From NCBI RefSeq assembly GCF_004217495.1, contig NZ_SHLC01000001.1:2046001-2110000 (forward strand): a stretch of 64,000 bases of DNA, written 5' to 3'. The position numbers were made by a program, and so were the translations under genes. This stretch comes from Microterricola gilva (GTDB lineage: Bacteria; Actinomycetota; Actinomycetes; Actinomycetales; Microbacteriaceae). The notes beneath the pieces were generated by a model, which made no database searches, was not told the origin of the DNA, and saw only the letters and a program-made list of their open reading frames with translations. The number at the start of each line of letters is the position of its first letter. The first letter of the stretch is position 1. Below are positions 1 through 8,391 of the stretch, piece after piece.

Positions 1-668
1 GGTTCGGTTGTGGTGAGCGCATCGGGGTGGGCGCGGAGCGCCTGGGTGAGGGCCTCGCGGGTGCCGGACCCCTGCTCGCGGACCACGAGCGGCGTCCTCG
101 CGAGTTCGCCCGCCGTGATCCCCCGCCGGCGCCGGGTCCATGGATGACCGGGGCGGACGACGACGACCAGTTCATCCGAGGCGACGGTGCGCGTCACGAG
201 ATCGTCCGGTGGCCCGGGCACCTCGACGAAGCCGAGGTCGGCGCTCCCGTTTCGGACGCGCTCGGCGACGGCCGCGCTGTTGACGGCGGTGAGCTCCACT
301 TCGACGGGTGCCTCGGCGCGCAGCCGGTGCAGCCACAGGGGCATGAGGTGCTCGGCGACCGTCAGGCTCGCGGCGATCCGAAGCGGGGCGGCGGCATCGC
401 GCGCGAGGGAGCGGACGGCCTCGTCGAAGCGATCGGCCGCGTCCACGACGTCGAGCGCCCAGCCCGCGATCACCGTTCCGGCCTCGGTGAGCCGGGACCC
501 CTGGGGTGAGCGGATGACGAGCGCGACGCCCAGCTGCGCCTCGAGGTTCCGCATCCGCGATGACACGGCCTGCTGGGTGGTTCCCAAGCGTCGCGCGGCC
601 GCGGACAGGCTCCCGGCCTCCGCCACCGCGACGAGCATCCGCAGCGCAGCGTTCTCGATTCCCGGCAT
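1..668 (-). CDS. LysR-family transcriptional regulator (3' end outside window)
   Basis: This frame reads leftwards from ATG 668-666 and stays open to the window edge, so about 222 residues are visible and the C-terminus is missing. Residues about 4-62 form a LysR winged helix-turn-helix (TTQQAVSSRMRNLE recognition segment, then a wing ending SRLTEAG). The rest looks like the LysR substrate-binding domain, with TVAEHLMPLWL and SADLGFVEVPG typical of its first lobe. It is divergent from the TDT transporter gene, 91 bp away, so it probably controls that transporter in response to the transported anion. The gap holds ACAAG-N5-CTTGT at 689-703, a T-N11-A-like LysR box. The family call is firm; the effector is unknown. 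Confidence 0.85.
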   Translation of the reverse strand, partial: MPGIENAALRMLVAVAEAGSLSAAARRLGTTQQAVSSRMRNLEAQLGVALVIRSPQGSRLTEAGTVIAGWALDVVDAADRFDEAVRSLARDAAAPLRIAASLTVAEHLMPLWLHRLRAEAPVEVELTAVNSAAVAERVRNGSADLGFVEVPGPPDDLVTRTVASDELVVVVRPGHPWTRRRRGITAGELARTPLVVREQGSGTREALTQALRAHPDALTTTE

Positions 669-688
669 CCGTTCCCCACCTTCCGGCC

Positions 689-703
689 ACAAGCCTGACT
701 TGT
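689..703. promoter_or_regulatory. Candidate LysR box between divergent LysR and TDT genes
   Basis: Arms ACAAG and CTTGT are separated by five bases between the two start codons. LysR proteins bind dyads of this size (T-N11-A class). Assignment to the neighbouring LysR gene is by position only. Confidence 0.4.
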
Positions 704-759
704 TTCGCCACAACAAGCATGCACTACCGGAGCCGTGTGCTCGCGGGGAGCCTTGATAC

Positions 760-1941
760 ATGTCCGTCACCGCGCCAGCTCCCACCCATGCACCATCCCG
801 AATCGCCGAGCACCCGAAGCCGGCTCCGCGGCGCCTCCTGCGGGAGCTGGAGCGCCCGGGGCTGATGTTCGCCAACATCACGCCGAACTGGTTCGCCTCG
901 GTGATGGGCACCGGAATCCTCGCGACCGCGGCGGCGAGCCTCCCCCTGCAGTTCTCCGGTTTGCACGTTGCCGCGACGATCGTGTGGGCACTGGCCAGCA
1001 CGCTGCTGATCGGGCTCCTCACGGCCACCGTCATCCATTGGATCCTCTTCCGCGACACCGCGCGCGGGCACCACCTGAATCCGGTGATGGCCCATTTCTA
1101 CGGCGCCCCGCCGATGGCCATGCTCACCGTCGGCGCCGGCACCCTGCTGCTGGGCACGGACATCATCGGAATCGATGCCGCACTCGCCATCGACGCGGTG
1201 CTGTGGTCGGTCGGAACGCTGCTCGGTCTTGCCAGCGCGATCACCGTGCCGTTCCTGTTGTTCACCCGCCATGCCGTCGATGACGACAGCGCGTTCGGTG
1301 GGTGGCTCATGCCCGTCGTTCCGCCGATGGTGTCCGCGGCAACGGGGAGCCTGCTGCTGCCTCACGTGCCGGACGGCCAGTTTCGGCTCACCATGATGCT
1401 CGCCTGCTACGCCATGTTCGGGATGAGCCTGATCGCCTCGCTCATCGTGATCACGCTGATCTGGGGCCGTCTCGCCCGGCACAAGCTCCCGGCGGCGGCG
1501 ATGGTGCCGACGCTCTGGATCGTGCTCGGCCCGCTCGGCCAGGCGATCACCGCCGCCAACCTGCTCGGTGCCAATGCGCAGTTCGTCGTTGCGGCACCCT
1601 GGTCGACGGCGCTCGAATTGTTCGGCGTGGTGATCGGCATTCCGGTGCTCGGCTTCGCGCTGATGTGGGCGGCCCTGGCGATTGCGGCGACCGTGCGCAC
1701 GGCCAGACGGAATCTGCCGTTCTCGCTCACCTGGTGGTCGTTCACCTTCCCCGTCGGCACCTGCGTGACGGGCGTCTCGGCGCTCGCCGTGAGCACGGGC
1801 GCGATCGCGCTGCTGGTCCTCGCCGTGGTGCTGTTCGCCGGGCTCGTCATCGCCTGGGTGATCGTCGCCGCGCGGACGTTCACCGGCAGCATCCTCCGCG
1901 GCACGCTGTTCCTGCGTCCCGGGACCTCAGCCAACCGCTAA
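760..1941 (+). CDS. TDT-family (TehA/SLAC1-like) transporter
   Basis: This 393-residue protein has a cytosolic N-terminus of about 35 residues followed by about ten hydrophobic segments. The block NWFASVMGTGILATAA just before the first membrane span is the characteristic opening of TDT-family proteins (TehA, Mae1, SLAC1, Ssu1). Members move mono- or dicarboxylates, sulfite or other anions across the plasma membrane. Length fits the actinobacterial branch, usually about 350-400 residues. The start is ATG 760, with a GGGGAG-like element about 10 bp upstream. The divergent LysR gene is its likely regulator. The substrate cannot be read from sequence; tellurite resistance should not be assumed from the TehA name. 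Confidence 0.85.
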   Translation: MSVTAPAPTHAPSRIAEHPKPAPRRLLRELERPGLMFANITPNWFASVMGTGILATAAASLPLQFSGLHVAATIVWALASTLLIGLLTATVIHWILFRDTARGHHLNPVMAHFYGAPPMAMLTVGAGTLLLGTDIIGIDAALAIDAVLWSVGTLLGLASAITVPFLLFTRHAVDDDSAFGGWLMPVVPPMVSAATGSLLLPHVPDGQFRLTMMLACYAMFGMSLIASLIVITLIWGRLARHKLPAAAMVPTLWIVLGPLGQAITAANLLGANAQFVVAAPWSTALELFGVVIGIPVLGFALMWAALAIAATVRTARRNLPFSLTWWSFTFPVGTCVTGVSALAVSTGAIALLVLAVVLFAGLVIAWVIVAARTFTGSILRGTLFLRPGTSANR

Positions 1942-1955
1942 CGTGACCACATGCG

Positions 1956-2414
1956 ATGGGGGCGAATCTACTTCGGGGCGCAGGCAGTCGCCAACAACGC
2001 TGGGAGGTGGCGTTGCCGTTCTCGCCGCTCGCGGCACCGGTCGGCGGTGTCATCCTGGTGGCGGCCAGCGCACTGGGGGTCTCCTCCGCCATCGTGATGT
2101 CGACGGCGGGGCGCGGGACCCCGCTGCCGACGGCGATGCCCACGCAACTGGTGATCGCCGGCCCCTACCGGTGGGTGCGCAACCCGATGGCGGTTTCCGG
2201 CATAGTGCAGGGCGTCGCGGTCGGACTCCTGCTGTCATCCTGGTTGGTGGTGGCCTACGCGATCGCCGGGTCCCTGCTCTGGAACTACGCCATCCGGCCA
2301 CACGAGGAGCGCGACCTCGAGCAGCGATTCGGCGACGAGTTTCGTCGGTACCGCGACGCGGTGCGCTGCTGGGTGCCCCGGATGCCGGCGGCCAGACGTC
2401 CCCTACCGCGCTGA
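1956..2414 (+). CDS. Isoprenylcysteine methyltransferase-like (ICMT/PEMT) membrane protein, probably truncated
   Basis: The frame holds the conserved C-terminal half of the bacterial ICMT/PEMT family: two or three membrane segments, the box AGPYRWVRNPMAVSG and the closing EERDLEQRFGDEFRRYRDAVRCWVPR. In related proteins these residues form the S-adenosylmethionine pocket of a membrane methyltransferase. Actinobacterial relatives as I recall them are about 250-300 residues and begin MRWGRxYFAVQAVAG. Here that opening (MRWGRIYFGAQAVA) is encoded at 1951-1992 in a different frame, directly behind a leaderless-type promoter TAACGT-N6-ATG. The gene therefore looks like an internally deleted, frameshifted copy. 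What remains could be expressed from 1956 or a downstream start, but is more likely decaying. Confidence 0.55.
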   Translation: MGANLLRGAGSRQQRWEVALPFSPLAAPVGGVILVAASALGVSSAIVMSTAGRGTPLPTAMPTQLVIAGPYRWVRNPMAVSGIVQGVAVGLLLSSWLVVAYAIAGSLLWNYAIRPHEERDLEQRFGDEFRRYRDAVRCWVPRMPAARRPLPR

Positions 2415-2418
2415 CGGC

Positions 2419-3141
2419 TCAGCGGGCGGCCACGTCCCTGGCAGCGCGCGGACGCCGCAGTCCCATCATGTACGGCAGGCCGAGGCCCGCAGCCGCGAAG
2501 GTCCGCCCGAGTCGCCCCGACCAGTTCGGTGCGGGCAGCGGCGGCAGCGAGCCGTCGAGGTCGCCGACGTCGAGGTAGTACGCGCGCACCGTCCCGATCC
2601 CCTCGAGCTCGTCCGAGATCTGCTCGACCGGGCCGGGCAGCGCGGCCGTGCCGGTGTCGTACAGCTCCTCCGAGAGCAGCACGTACTCGGGGATCATCAC
2701 CGAGTTCTTCAGCAGCCGATGCACCAGGATGACGTCGATCCCGACGAGCTTGTGCCTGTCGCGAATGGTCTGAGAGGCCACATCGCCGATGTGCGCCACG
2801 AACTTCAGCTTCAGGTTGCCCGCCTCCTTGCATCCGGCGCACGGGCAGAGGTTCGTCGCGACATTCTGCCGCTCCAGGTGGAAGGCCCGATGCATGGCGA
2901 CCGCGATCTGCAGGATCCCCGTGACCGTGGTGTCTGCTTCACGCCCATCGGCCTGCCGCGAGAGGAAGGCCGCGTCACCCTCGATCTCGATGAGCTCGTA
3001 TCCCGGCGCGGCGTCGATCATCTTGTCGAGCATCCGCGCGGTGTTCACCTCGGCGTGCGCGAGGCTCATCCGGTGGGAACTCATGTAGTCGGTGTACCCA
3101 CCGATGTCCGCAATCAACAGGACAGCTCGCCCAGATTCCAT
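2419..3141 (-). CDS. DUF2652 protein, class III nucleotidyl cyclase-like
   Basis: This 240-residue soluble protein opens LLIADIGGYTDYM (residues 8-20), matching the DIxGFT metal-binding strand of class III adenylate/guanylate cyclases, and has a second acidic site in IEGDAAFL (Asp56). These are the two metal-ligand positions of that fold. A CPCAGC cluster near the centre is usual in DUF2652. No member's activity is known to me, so catalysis is inferred from the motifs. The gene lies 44 bp downstream of an MFS gene that carries a cyclic-nucleotide-binding domain, on the same strand, suggesting a producer/sensor pair. The start ATG 3141 sits 6 bp after CATCCT, a near-match to the leaderless promoter pattern seen elsewhere here. 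Confidence 0.75.
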   Translation of the reverse strand: MESGRAVLLIADIGGYTDYMSSHRMSLAHAEVNTARMLDKMIDAAPGYELIEIEGDAAFLSRQADGREADTTVTGILQIAVAMHRAFHLERQNVATNLCPCAGCKEAGNLKLKFVAHIGDVASQTIRDRHKLVGIDVILVHRLLKNSVMIPEYVLLSEELYDTGTAALPGPVEQISDELEGIGTVRAYYLDVGDLDGSLPPLPAPNWSGRLGRTFAAAGLGLPYMMGLRRPRAARDVAAR

Positions 3142-3185
3142 GGCCCAAGGATGTCACCAGAGGAGCACGCACTCAACCGCTTGCG

Positions 3186-4880
3186 CTAACCGGGTGCCGC
3201 AGGCGGTTCTCCGCTCGGATCCTTCGGCTCATACCGGCTCAGCATGTCGTCGACGACGACGCTCGCCTGTCTGGCGCTCGGCGTGTAGCCGAGCACGACC
3301 GGGAGGAAACGGTCGGAGTCCAGGGACTGCAGGCGGAGCTCGCTCCTGGCCAAGACCGTGGCCGTTCGCCTGCTGCTGCGGAGCAGGGCGATCTCGCCGA
3401 AACCTTCACCAGGGCCGAGCGTCGCCACGTACTGCCCGTCACCGATCACCTCGGCCTCTCCGGATTCGATCAGGTAATAGCGATCACCCACGTCCCCCTG
3501 CCGAAACACCACGGCGCCCGCGGCCACCGTCACAGGCACCAGGCCGCGGGAGAGCTGCTCGACGGCCGGCAGCGGCAGAGTGGCGAACATGGGCACCCGT
3601 TGGAGCAGTGCCGCCTCCTCGTCCAGGACACCGACAGCGCGGTCGAGAGCGCGCAACCGCCGCCACGCGGCGGCGGCGAGCACCGGGCACAGCAGCCCGA
3701 TCACCACCAGCGTGATCTGAATGCCGAGCCACCCCACCATCACGGAGGCAACGACGGCGCCGATGCCGATGAACACCGTGACCAGGCTCTCCAGCACCCC
3801 GAACACGCGTGCCAGCACCTCATCCGGCGCCTTCCTCCCGATCAGGGTGAAACCGGCGACGTCGATCAGTGCGTTGCCGACCCCGACGAACGCGAGCATC
3901 CCGAGAGCCGCCGACTGCTGCGGGACGAGGCCGACAAGCGTCAGTGGCAGCCCCCACAAGCCGACACCGACCGCGAACCACGCCCCCAACCGACCGGAGC
4001 CGACGAGCAGGGACGCCGCGAGCGAGCCGAGCACGGCTCCGACGCCGACGGCCGCCATCAGTGCGCCGACCCCGGGCTCTCCCGTGCCCAGCAGCTCGAT
4101 CGCCACCACGACGGAGAGCACGGTGAGCGCGCCACGGGTGAGCGCCTGGGCGGCGGCCAGCCCGAGGATCAGGGTCAGATCACGATCGCGCGCGACCGCC
4201 CGAACGCCCTCAGCCGCCTCGCTGAGCAGCCGGGGGCGCGTCGGGGCGGCCGGGCGCGGGGCGGCTTCGTACCGGAGGCGCACGAGCAGGGCGGCGGCCC
4301 AGAAGGAGGCGGCCGCCGCGACCGCGAACACGACCGACACCCCGGTGAACTGCAGCAGAATCGCAGCGAGCAGCGGGCCGACGAGTGTCGCAGCCGAGTC
4401 GAGCAGACCGCGCACGACATTGGCGCTGGCGAGCTCGTAGCCGGAACGGCAGAGCGACGGCAGCAGCGCGGAGTGCGCCGGGCGGTAGAGCGTCGCTGCG
4501 ATCGTCGACAGAATGGCGAGCACATAGATGAGCATCGGGGGGCCGGCCACCGCGGCGACCAGGGCCGCGCAGGCGGTTGCGATCCCCCGGATGCACGACA
4601 CCAGGATGAGCACCCGTTCCCGTCGCCCCCGGTCGGCGATGGGAGACAGCAGAGGGGCAAGGATCGCGGACGGCACCATGCGCAGCAGCCCGACCAGACC
4701 GAGGGCGGCCGCGCCGCCATCCCGGTAGGCGACGATCCCGAGGGCGACCGTGAAGGCCCACTCCGCCGTCCAGGCGCCGAGGAAGCTGAGCTGGGCCCGC
4801 CGCAGGTTCGGGTTGCGCGCGTTGCTCGTGAAGGCGGCGACCGCCTGGCCGAGCCTGTTCCGGCGTCCGTCGCCTTCCAT
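3186..4880 (-). CDS. MFS transporter fused to a C-terminal cyclic nucleotide-binding domain
   Basis: Residues about 20-415 are a 12-span major facilitator of the MFS_3/MFS_1 type. Residues about 430-545 are a Crp/CNB domain. Its phosphate-binding cassette is intact: FGEIALLRSSRRTATV, with Glu496 and Arg505 nine residues apart, as in cAMP-binding proteins. At 564 residues it is about 150 longer than a plain MFS pump, which the extra domain explains. The fusion predicts an exporter gated by a cyclic nucleotide; the substrate is unknown. The cyclase-like DUF2652 gene follows 44 bp downstream. Start ATG 4880 is placed by the leaderless pattern TAGAAT (4892-4887) plus six bases. Confidence 0.85.
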   Translation of the reverse strand: MEGDGRRNRLGQAVAAFTSNARNPNLRRAQLSFLGAWTAEWAFTVALGIVAYRDGGAAALGLVGLLRMVPSAILAPLLSPIADRGRRERVLILVSCIRGIATACAALVAAVAGPPMLIYVLAILSTIAATLYRPAHSALLPSLCRSGYELASANVVRGLLDSAATLVGPLLAAILLQFTGVSVVFAVAAAASFWAAALLVRLRYEAAPRPAAPTRPRLLSEAAEGVRAVARDRDLTLILGLAAAQALTRGALTVLSVVVAIELLGTGEPGVGALMAAVGVGAVLGSLAASLLVGSGRLGAWFAVGVGLWGLPLTLVGLVPQQSAALGMLAFVGVGNALIDVAGFTLIGRKAPDEVLARVFGVLESLVTVFIGIGAVVASVMVGWLGIQITLVVIGLLCPVLAAAAWRRLRALDRAVGVLDEEAALLQRVPMFATLPLPAVEQLSRGLVPVTVAAGAVVFRQGDVGDRYYLIESGEAEVIGDGQYVATLGPGEGFGEIALLRSSRRTATVLARSELRLQSLDSDRFLPVVLGYTPSARQASVVVDDMLSRYEPKDPSGEPPAAPG

Positions 4881-4936
4881 GAGGGGATTCTAGGTGGCGG
4901 ATGCGACCGACGGACAGAGAGGCGTACTGTGGCGCC

Positions 4937-5359
4937 ATGGGCAACACGGGTCCAGGGTCAACCACTGGATCGAGAGCAAAGGCCAGGACACACATGCAGA
5001 TCCCCAGACCGACGGACGAGGTCAAGGAGTTCTTCCGTTCGGTCGTTCCCGAGGCGCCGGGCGTCGTGATCAAGCCGACGTTCGGCAATCTCGGCGCCTT
5101 CGTGAACGGCAACATGTTTGCAGGGCTGTTCGGGTCCTCGATCGGCGTCCGCCTCCCGGATGCGGCCGCGATGGCAGAGCTTCAGGCCGTTGAGGGCACG
5201 GGACCATACGGACCACCAGAGCGACCGATGGGCGGCTACATCGCGCTCCCCGAGGCGTGGGCATCGAGCCCGGAGCGTGTGACGGAGTGGATGCAGATCG
5301 CGCTGAGCCAGGTCGGCCGGCTCCCGCCCAAACAGCCCAAGCCACGGAAGAAGGAGTAG
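4937..5359 (+). CDS. TfoX/Sxy N-terminal domain protein
   Basis: The core from about 4994 (MQIPRPTDEVKEFF) through FGNLGAFVNGNMFAGLFGS and PPERPMGGYIALP is a stand-alone TfoX/Sxy N-terminal domain. Family members are small cytoplasmic proteins, some linked to competence regulation; in actinobacteria the role is unknown. Two starts are possible. ATG 4937 lies exactly six bases after TACTGT (4925-4930), the leaderless arrangement common in this window, and adds 19 poorly conserved residues. ATG 4994 fits the family alignment better but has only a weak Shine-Dalgarno sequence. The lysine-rich tail PPKQPKPRKKE is typical. A DUF2461 gene follows after 9 bp, so the two are probably co-transcribed. 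Confidence 0.75.
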   Translation: MGNTGPGSTTGSRAKARTHMQIPRPTDEVKEFFRSVVPEAPGVVIKPTFGNLGAFVNGNMFAGLFGSSIGVRLPDAAAMAELQAVEGTGPYGPPERPMGGYIALPEAWASSPERVTEWMQIALSQVGRLPPKQPKPRKKE

Positions 5360-5368
5360 CGAGCAGCC

Positions 5369-6016
5369 ATGTCGACATTCACCGGATGGCCAGAGGCGGC
5401 GGTGGCGTTCTACCGCGGCCTGGAAGCCGACAACTCGAAGGCCTACTGGACAGAGAACAAGCACGTCTACGAGGAGGCCGTGCTCGCACCGATGCAGGCA
5501 CTGCTCGGCGAGCTCGGCGACGAATTCGGTGAAGGCAAGATCTTCCGGCCGAATCGCGACATCCGCTTCAGCGCAGACAAGTCACCGTACAAGACGGCGA
5601 TTGGCGCGCTGCTCGACCGCGGCTACGTACAATTCTCCGCGGAAGGAATCGGCGTCGGCGCCGGCTGCCACACGATGGCGCCTGACCAGCTCGAGCGTTA
5701 CCGGATCGCCGTCGCCGATGACGCGCGCGGCGAGGAGCTGCTGCGCGTGATCGCCGGGCTTGCGGATGCCGGCATCGGGATCGCCACGCACGACCACCTG
5801 AAGAGCGCACCCCGCGGCTACTCCAAGGAGCACCCGAGGGTCGAGCTGCTCCGCAACAAGGATCTGGCCGCGTGGAAGCAGTGGCCGGCGACCGAGCCGT
5901 GGGTGCACAGCGCGGCAGCCAAGGAGCACATCGTCGGGGCCCTGCGCGGCTCGCAGCCGCTGGTCGCATGGCTCGACGCGAACGTGGGCGAGTCGACCTT
6001 GGAGCGGCGGCGCTGA
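5369..6016 (+). CDS. DUF2461 domain protein
   Basis: This 215-residue protein belongs to the DUF2461 (TIGR02453) family. Its start FTGWPEAAVAFYRGLEADNS, the central RPNRDIRFSADKSPYKT and the later APRGYSKEHPRVELLRNKDL are the family's three most conserved blocks. Function is unknown throughout the family; there are no signal peptide or membrane segments, so it should be cytoplasmic. Start ATG 5369 has GGAG about 10 bases upstream, inside the end of the TfoX-like gene, which indicates one operon. Length equals the family norm, and no residues of the conserved blocks are missing. Confidence 0.85.
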   Translation: MSTFTGWPEAAVAFYRGLEADNSKAYWTENKHVYEEAVLAPMQALLGELGDEFGEGKIFRPNRDIRFSADKSPYKTAIGALLDRGYVQFSAEGIGVGAGCHTMAPDQLERYRIAVADDARGEELLRVIAGLADAGIGIATHDHLKSAPRGYSKEHPRVELLRNKDLAAWKQWPATEPWVHSAAAKEHIVGALRGSQPLVAWLDANVGESTLERRR

Positions 6017-6108
6017 GCCCTGATCACCGGGCTGGGAATGAAGTGGGGGCGCAGGCAGTTCCCCGCTATCGTGCGATCTGTGAAGCGAGCGTCCGTGGGG
6101 CGAGAGAC

Positions 6109-6633
6109 ATGACACCCGACGATGGACGGCGTGCCACGCTGCAGCAGATGGTCGCAGCCGACCCGCAGCGTTTGCGGCGGCGCAGCCTGTCGCTCGGCGT
6201 GCCGTTCAGCGATGCCGACGACGTGGCGCAGAACGCGCTCCTGCGTGCGTGGCGGTCCATCGAGCAACTCGAGTCCCCCGAGCCGGGCCAGATGTGTTCG
6301 TGGCTGGATGTGATCGCCCGCAACGCCGCGTCCGACCTCGCTCGCCTCACCGTCAGACGTCCCGCCGACGAGCTGGATGGCGACATCCCCGATGTCTCGG
6401 ATGTCGCCGACGAGACGGTGACGCGGCAGCTCCTCGACGGCGCACTGCGCGCCATCCACGCGCTCCCCGTGAGCCTTCGAGACCCGCTGTTGCTGAGCGT
6501 TGTCGACGGGCTCTCCGCGATCGAGATCGCGCAGAGGCTCGACACCACTCCGGCCGCCGTTCGGCAGCGCATCGCCCGCGCCCGCAAGTCACTGGCTGCG
6601 TGCAAAGAGTCGGGCATGTCTGAGCACGCCTGA
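6109..6633 (+). CDS. ECF-type RNA polymerase sigma factor
   Basis: The 174-residue product has only sigma regions 2 and 4. Region 2.2 is seen in FSDADDVAQNALLRAWRSI (residues about 34-52), and the region 4 helix-turn-helix in LSAIEIAQRLDTTPAAVRQR near the C-terminus. This is the size and layout of extracytoplasmic-function sigma factors, which redirect RNA polymerase to stress or envelope genes. No anti-sigma gene is adjacent: downstream is the convergent end of the ABC1-kinase gene. Start ATG 6109 is preceded by GAGAGA; the frame is open much further upstream, but that stretch overlaps the DUF2461 gene and has no conserved content. The regulon is unknown. Confidence 0.8.
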   Translation: MTPDDGRRATLQQMVAADPQRLRRRSLSLGVPFSDADDVAQNALLRAWRSIEQLESPEPGQMCSWLDVIARNAASDLARLTVRRPADELDGDIPDVSDVADETVTRQLLDGALRAIHALPVSLRDPLLLSVVDGLSAIEIAQRLDTTPAAVRQRIARARKSLAACKESGMSEHA

Positions 6634-6664
6634 CGAGCCGGCCGGCAGGAGTGTCCGGCGCCCC

Positions 6665-8386
6665 TCAGCGGCCGCGGCCACCCGAGAACAGCGCGTGCAC
6701 GAGCGGCAGGACGGACCCGAGCATCAGCACCGTTCCGAGCACCTCATCGTCGGCCCTGAGCACGGCACCGGCGATGAGGAGCGCACCGAAGAGCAGGGCG
6801 GAGACCAGACGCCGCGCGATCCGCTCCAGCCGGCCGACCCGCCGCTCCAGCTCGGGGCTCCGCACCGCGATCTCGCCGTCCTCGAGCCGGGTGACGACGG
6901 CATCAACACGCTTCGGCAGGCGCCAGGCGACCGCGGCAACGTCGAGCGCCTCGCGCGCGACGTCCTGCACCGCGTTGCCGCCCTCCTCGCGCAACAGCTG
7001 CGCCGCGTAGGGTTCGATGGAGTCCCAGACGTTGAACTCGGGGTCGAGCGCACTGCAGACGCCGGAGGTGAGCGACATCGCTCGGATGACGAGCAGAAAG
7101 TTCTCCGGCAGCTGGAACGGCAGCGAACGCAGCACCTCACCGAACTGCACGGCGAAGTCGCGGAACTCGCGCGGGTCCACCTCGCGCAGCTCGGCGAAAC
7201 CCATGCCACCGAAGCGGGCGAACAGCTGTACCATCGCCCGTTCGAGCTCCTGGGTCTCGGCCGATGGCAGCAGCACGCCGATGTCGCGCATCGCGTCCAC
7301 GAGTCCCTTGCCGTCGCGGGAGGCCGCGGCGATGAGCAGCTTGCGCAGGCCGCTGCGCGTGCTGGTGGAGATCTCGCCCATCATGCCGAAATCGATGAAG
7401 GTCAGCCTCCACGCCCGCCCCCCTGGCTTGGTGACCGGGGTGACGAAGATGTTGCCAGGATGGGGATCGGCGTGGAAGAAGCCCCGCGTGAACAGCTGGT
7501 CGAACATGACCGCGGCGAAGACCGGAGCCACCTCGGTCGGGTCGATACCCGCCGCGCGGAGAGCGTCGACATCCGTGATCTTGATCGCCGTCACGTCTTC
7601 GAGTGTGAGCACGCGCCGCGTCGTGCGCTCCCACACGACGGCGGGCACCGCCACCCGCTCATCACCGGCGACGTCCTCCGCGAACCGCTCGGCGCTGGCG
7701 GCCTCGTGGAGGTAGTCGATCTCCTCCATGCTCGTGTGCGCGAACTCCTCGACGAGGGCGGGCATGTCGACCCGGTCAGACACCAGACGCACCCGGCTGA
7801 GCCAGCCGCCCACTTTGCGCAGTGCCGCCAGGTCGACATCGACGATCTCGTCGATGCCAGGCCGCTGCACCTTGACCACGACAGCGTGCAGACCGGTGTC
7901 TGCCGCGTCGAGCGGGGCGAGGGTGGCCTGGTGCGCCTGACCCAGCGATGCCGCAGCGACCGCCGACTCGTCGACGGTGGCGAACGCCCGCTCGAGTGGC
8001 ACGCCCAGCTCAGACTCGGCGAGAACTCGGATGGCCGCGAACGACACGGGCGGCACCTCGTCCTGCAACCCCGCGAGCTCTGTCGTGATCTCGGGCGGCA
8101 GCACGTCGAGCCGCGACGACATGAACTGACCGACCTTGATCATCAGCCCGCCGAGCTCAACGGCAAGCCGGTGGAAGCGCTGCGCGAACTGCAGCATCCG
8201 TTTCGACCGCGACCGGGCGGCGAGCCGGGCGAGTCCGATGCGCGGCAGGAACAGCTCAAACCACCACGTCACCGTGAGATGCCATGCGGCAAAACGCAGG
8301 ATGCGGCGGTAACGGGCTCGGGTGTCACCGGCGCCGGGCACCGACGATCGCCCGTCGCTTCCACGACGCTCCTCGGGCGACGTCAC
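6665..8386 (-). CDS. ABC1/AarF/UbiB-family atypical kinase with C-terminal membrane anchor
   Basis: A complete UbiB-type kinase-like domain is visible: KVGQFMSSRLDVLPPE (the family's KxGQ motif), ASLGQAHQA (Ala-rich nucleotide loop), VVKVQRPGI (ATP-binding Lys), FFHADPHPGNIF (catalytic loop) and FIDFGMMG (metal Asp). The last about 60 residues form two membrane helices. E. coli and yeast homologues (UbiB, Coq8) are ATPases supporting quinone biosynthesis; in actinobacteria the substrate is undefined. The start is probably GTG 8386, 5 bp after the end of the padR-type gene, although the frame is open further upstream within that gene. Co-transcription with the PadR gene implies PadR controls this kinase. 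Confidence 0.85.
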   Translation of the reverse strand: MTSPEERRGSDGRSSVPGAGDTRARYRRILRFAAWHLTVTWWFELFLPRIGLARLAARSRSKRMLQFAQRFHRLAVELGGLMIKVGQFMSSRLDVLPPEITTELAGLQDEVPPVSFAAIRVLAESELGVPLERAFATVDESAVAAASLGQAHQATLAPLDAADTGLHAVVVKVQRPGIDEIVDVDLAALRKVGGWLSRVRLVSDRVDMPALVEEFAHTSMEEIDYLHEAASAERFAEDVAGDERVAVPAVVWERTTRRVLTLEDVTAIKITDVDALRAAGIDPTEVAPVFAAVMFDQLFTRGFFHADPHPGNIFVTPVTKPGGRAWRLTFIDFGMMGEISTSTRSGLRKLLIAAASRDGKGLVDAMRDIGVLLPSAETQELERAMVQLFARFGGMGFAELREVDPREFRDFAVQFGEVLRSLPFQLPENFLLVIRAMSLTSGVCSALDPEFNVWDSIEPYAAQLLREEGGNAVQDVAREALDVAAVAWRLPKRVDAVVTRLEDGEIAVRSPELERRVGRLERIARRLVSALLFGALLIAGAVLRADDEVLGTVLMLGSVLPLVHALFSGGRGR

Positions 8387-8391
8387 CCTCG

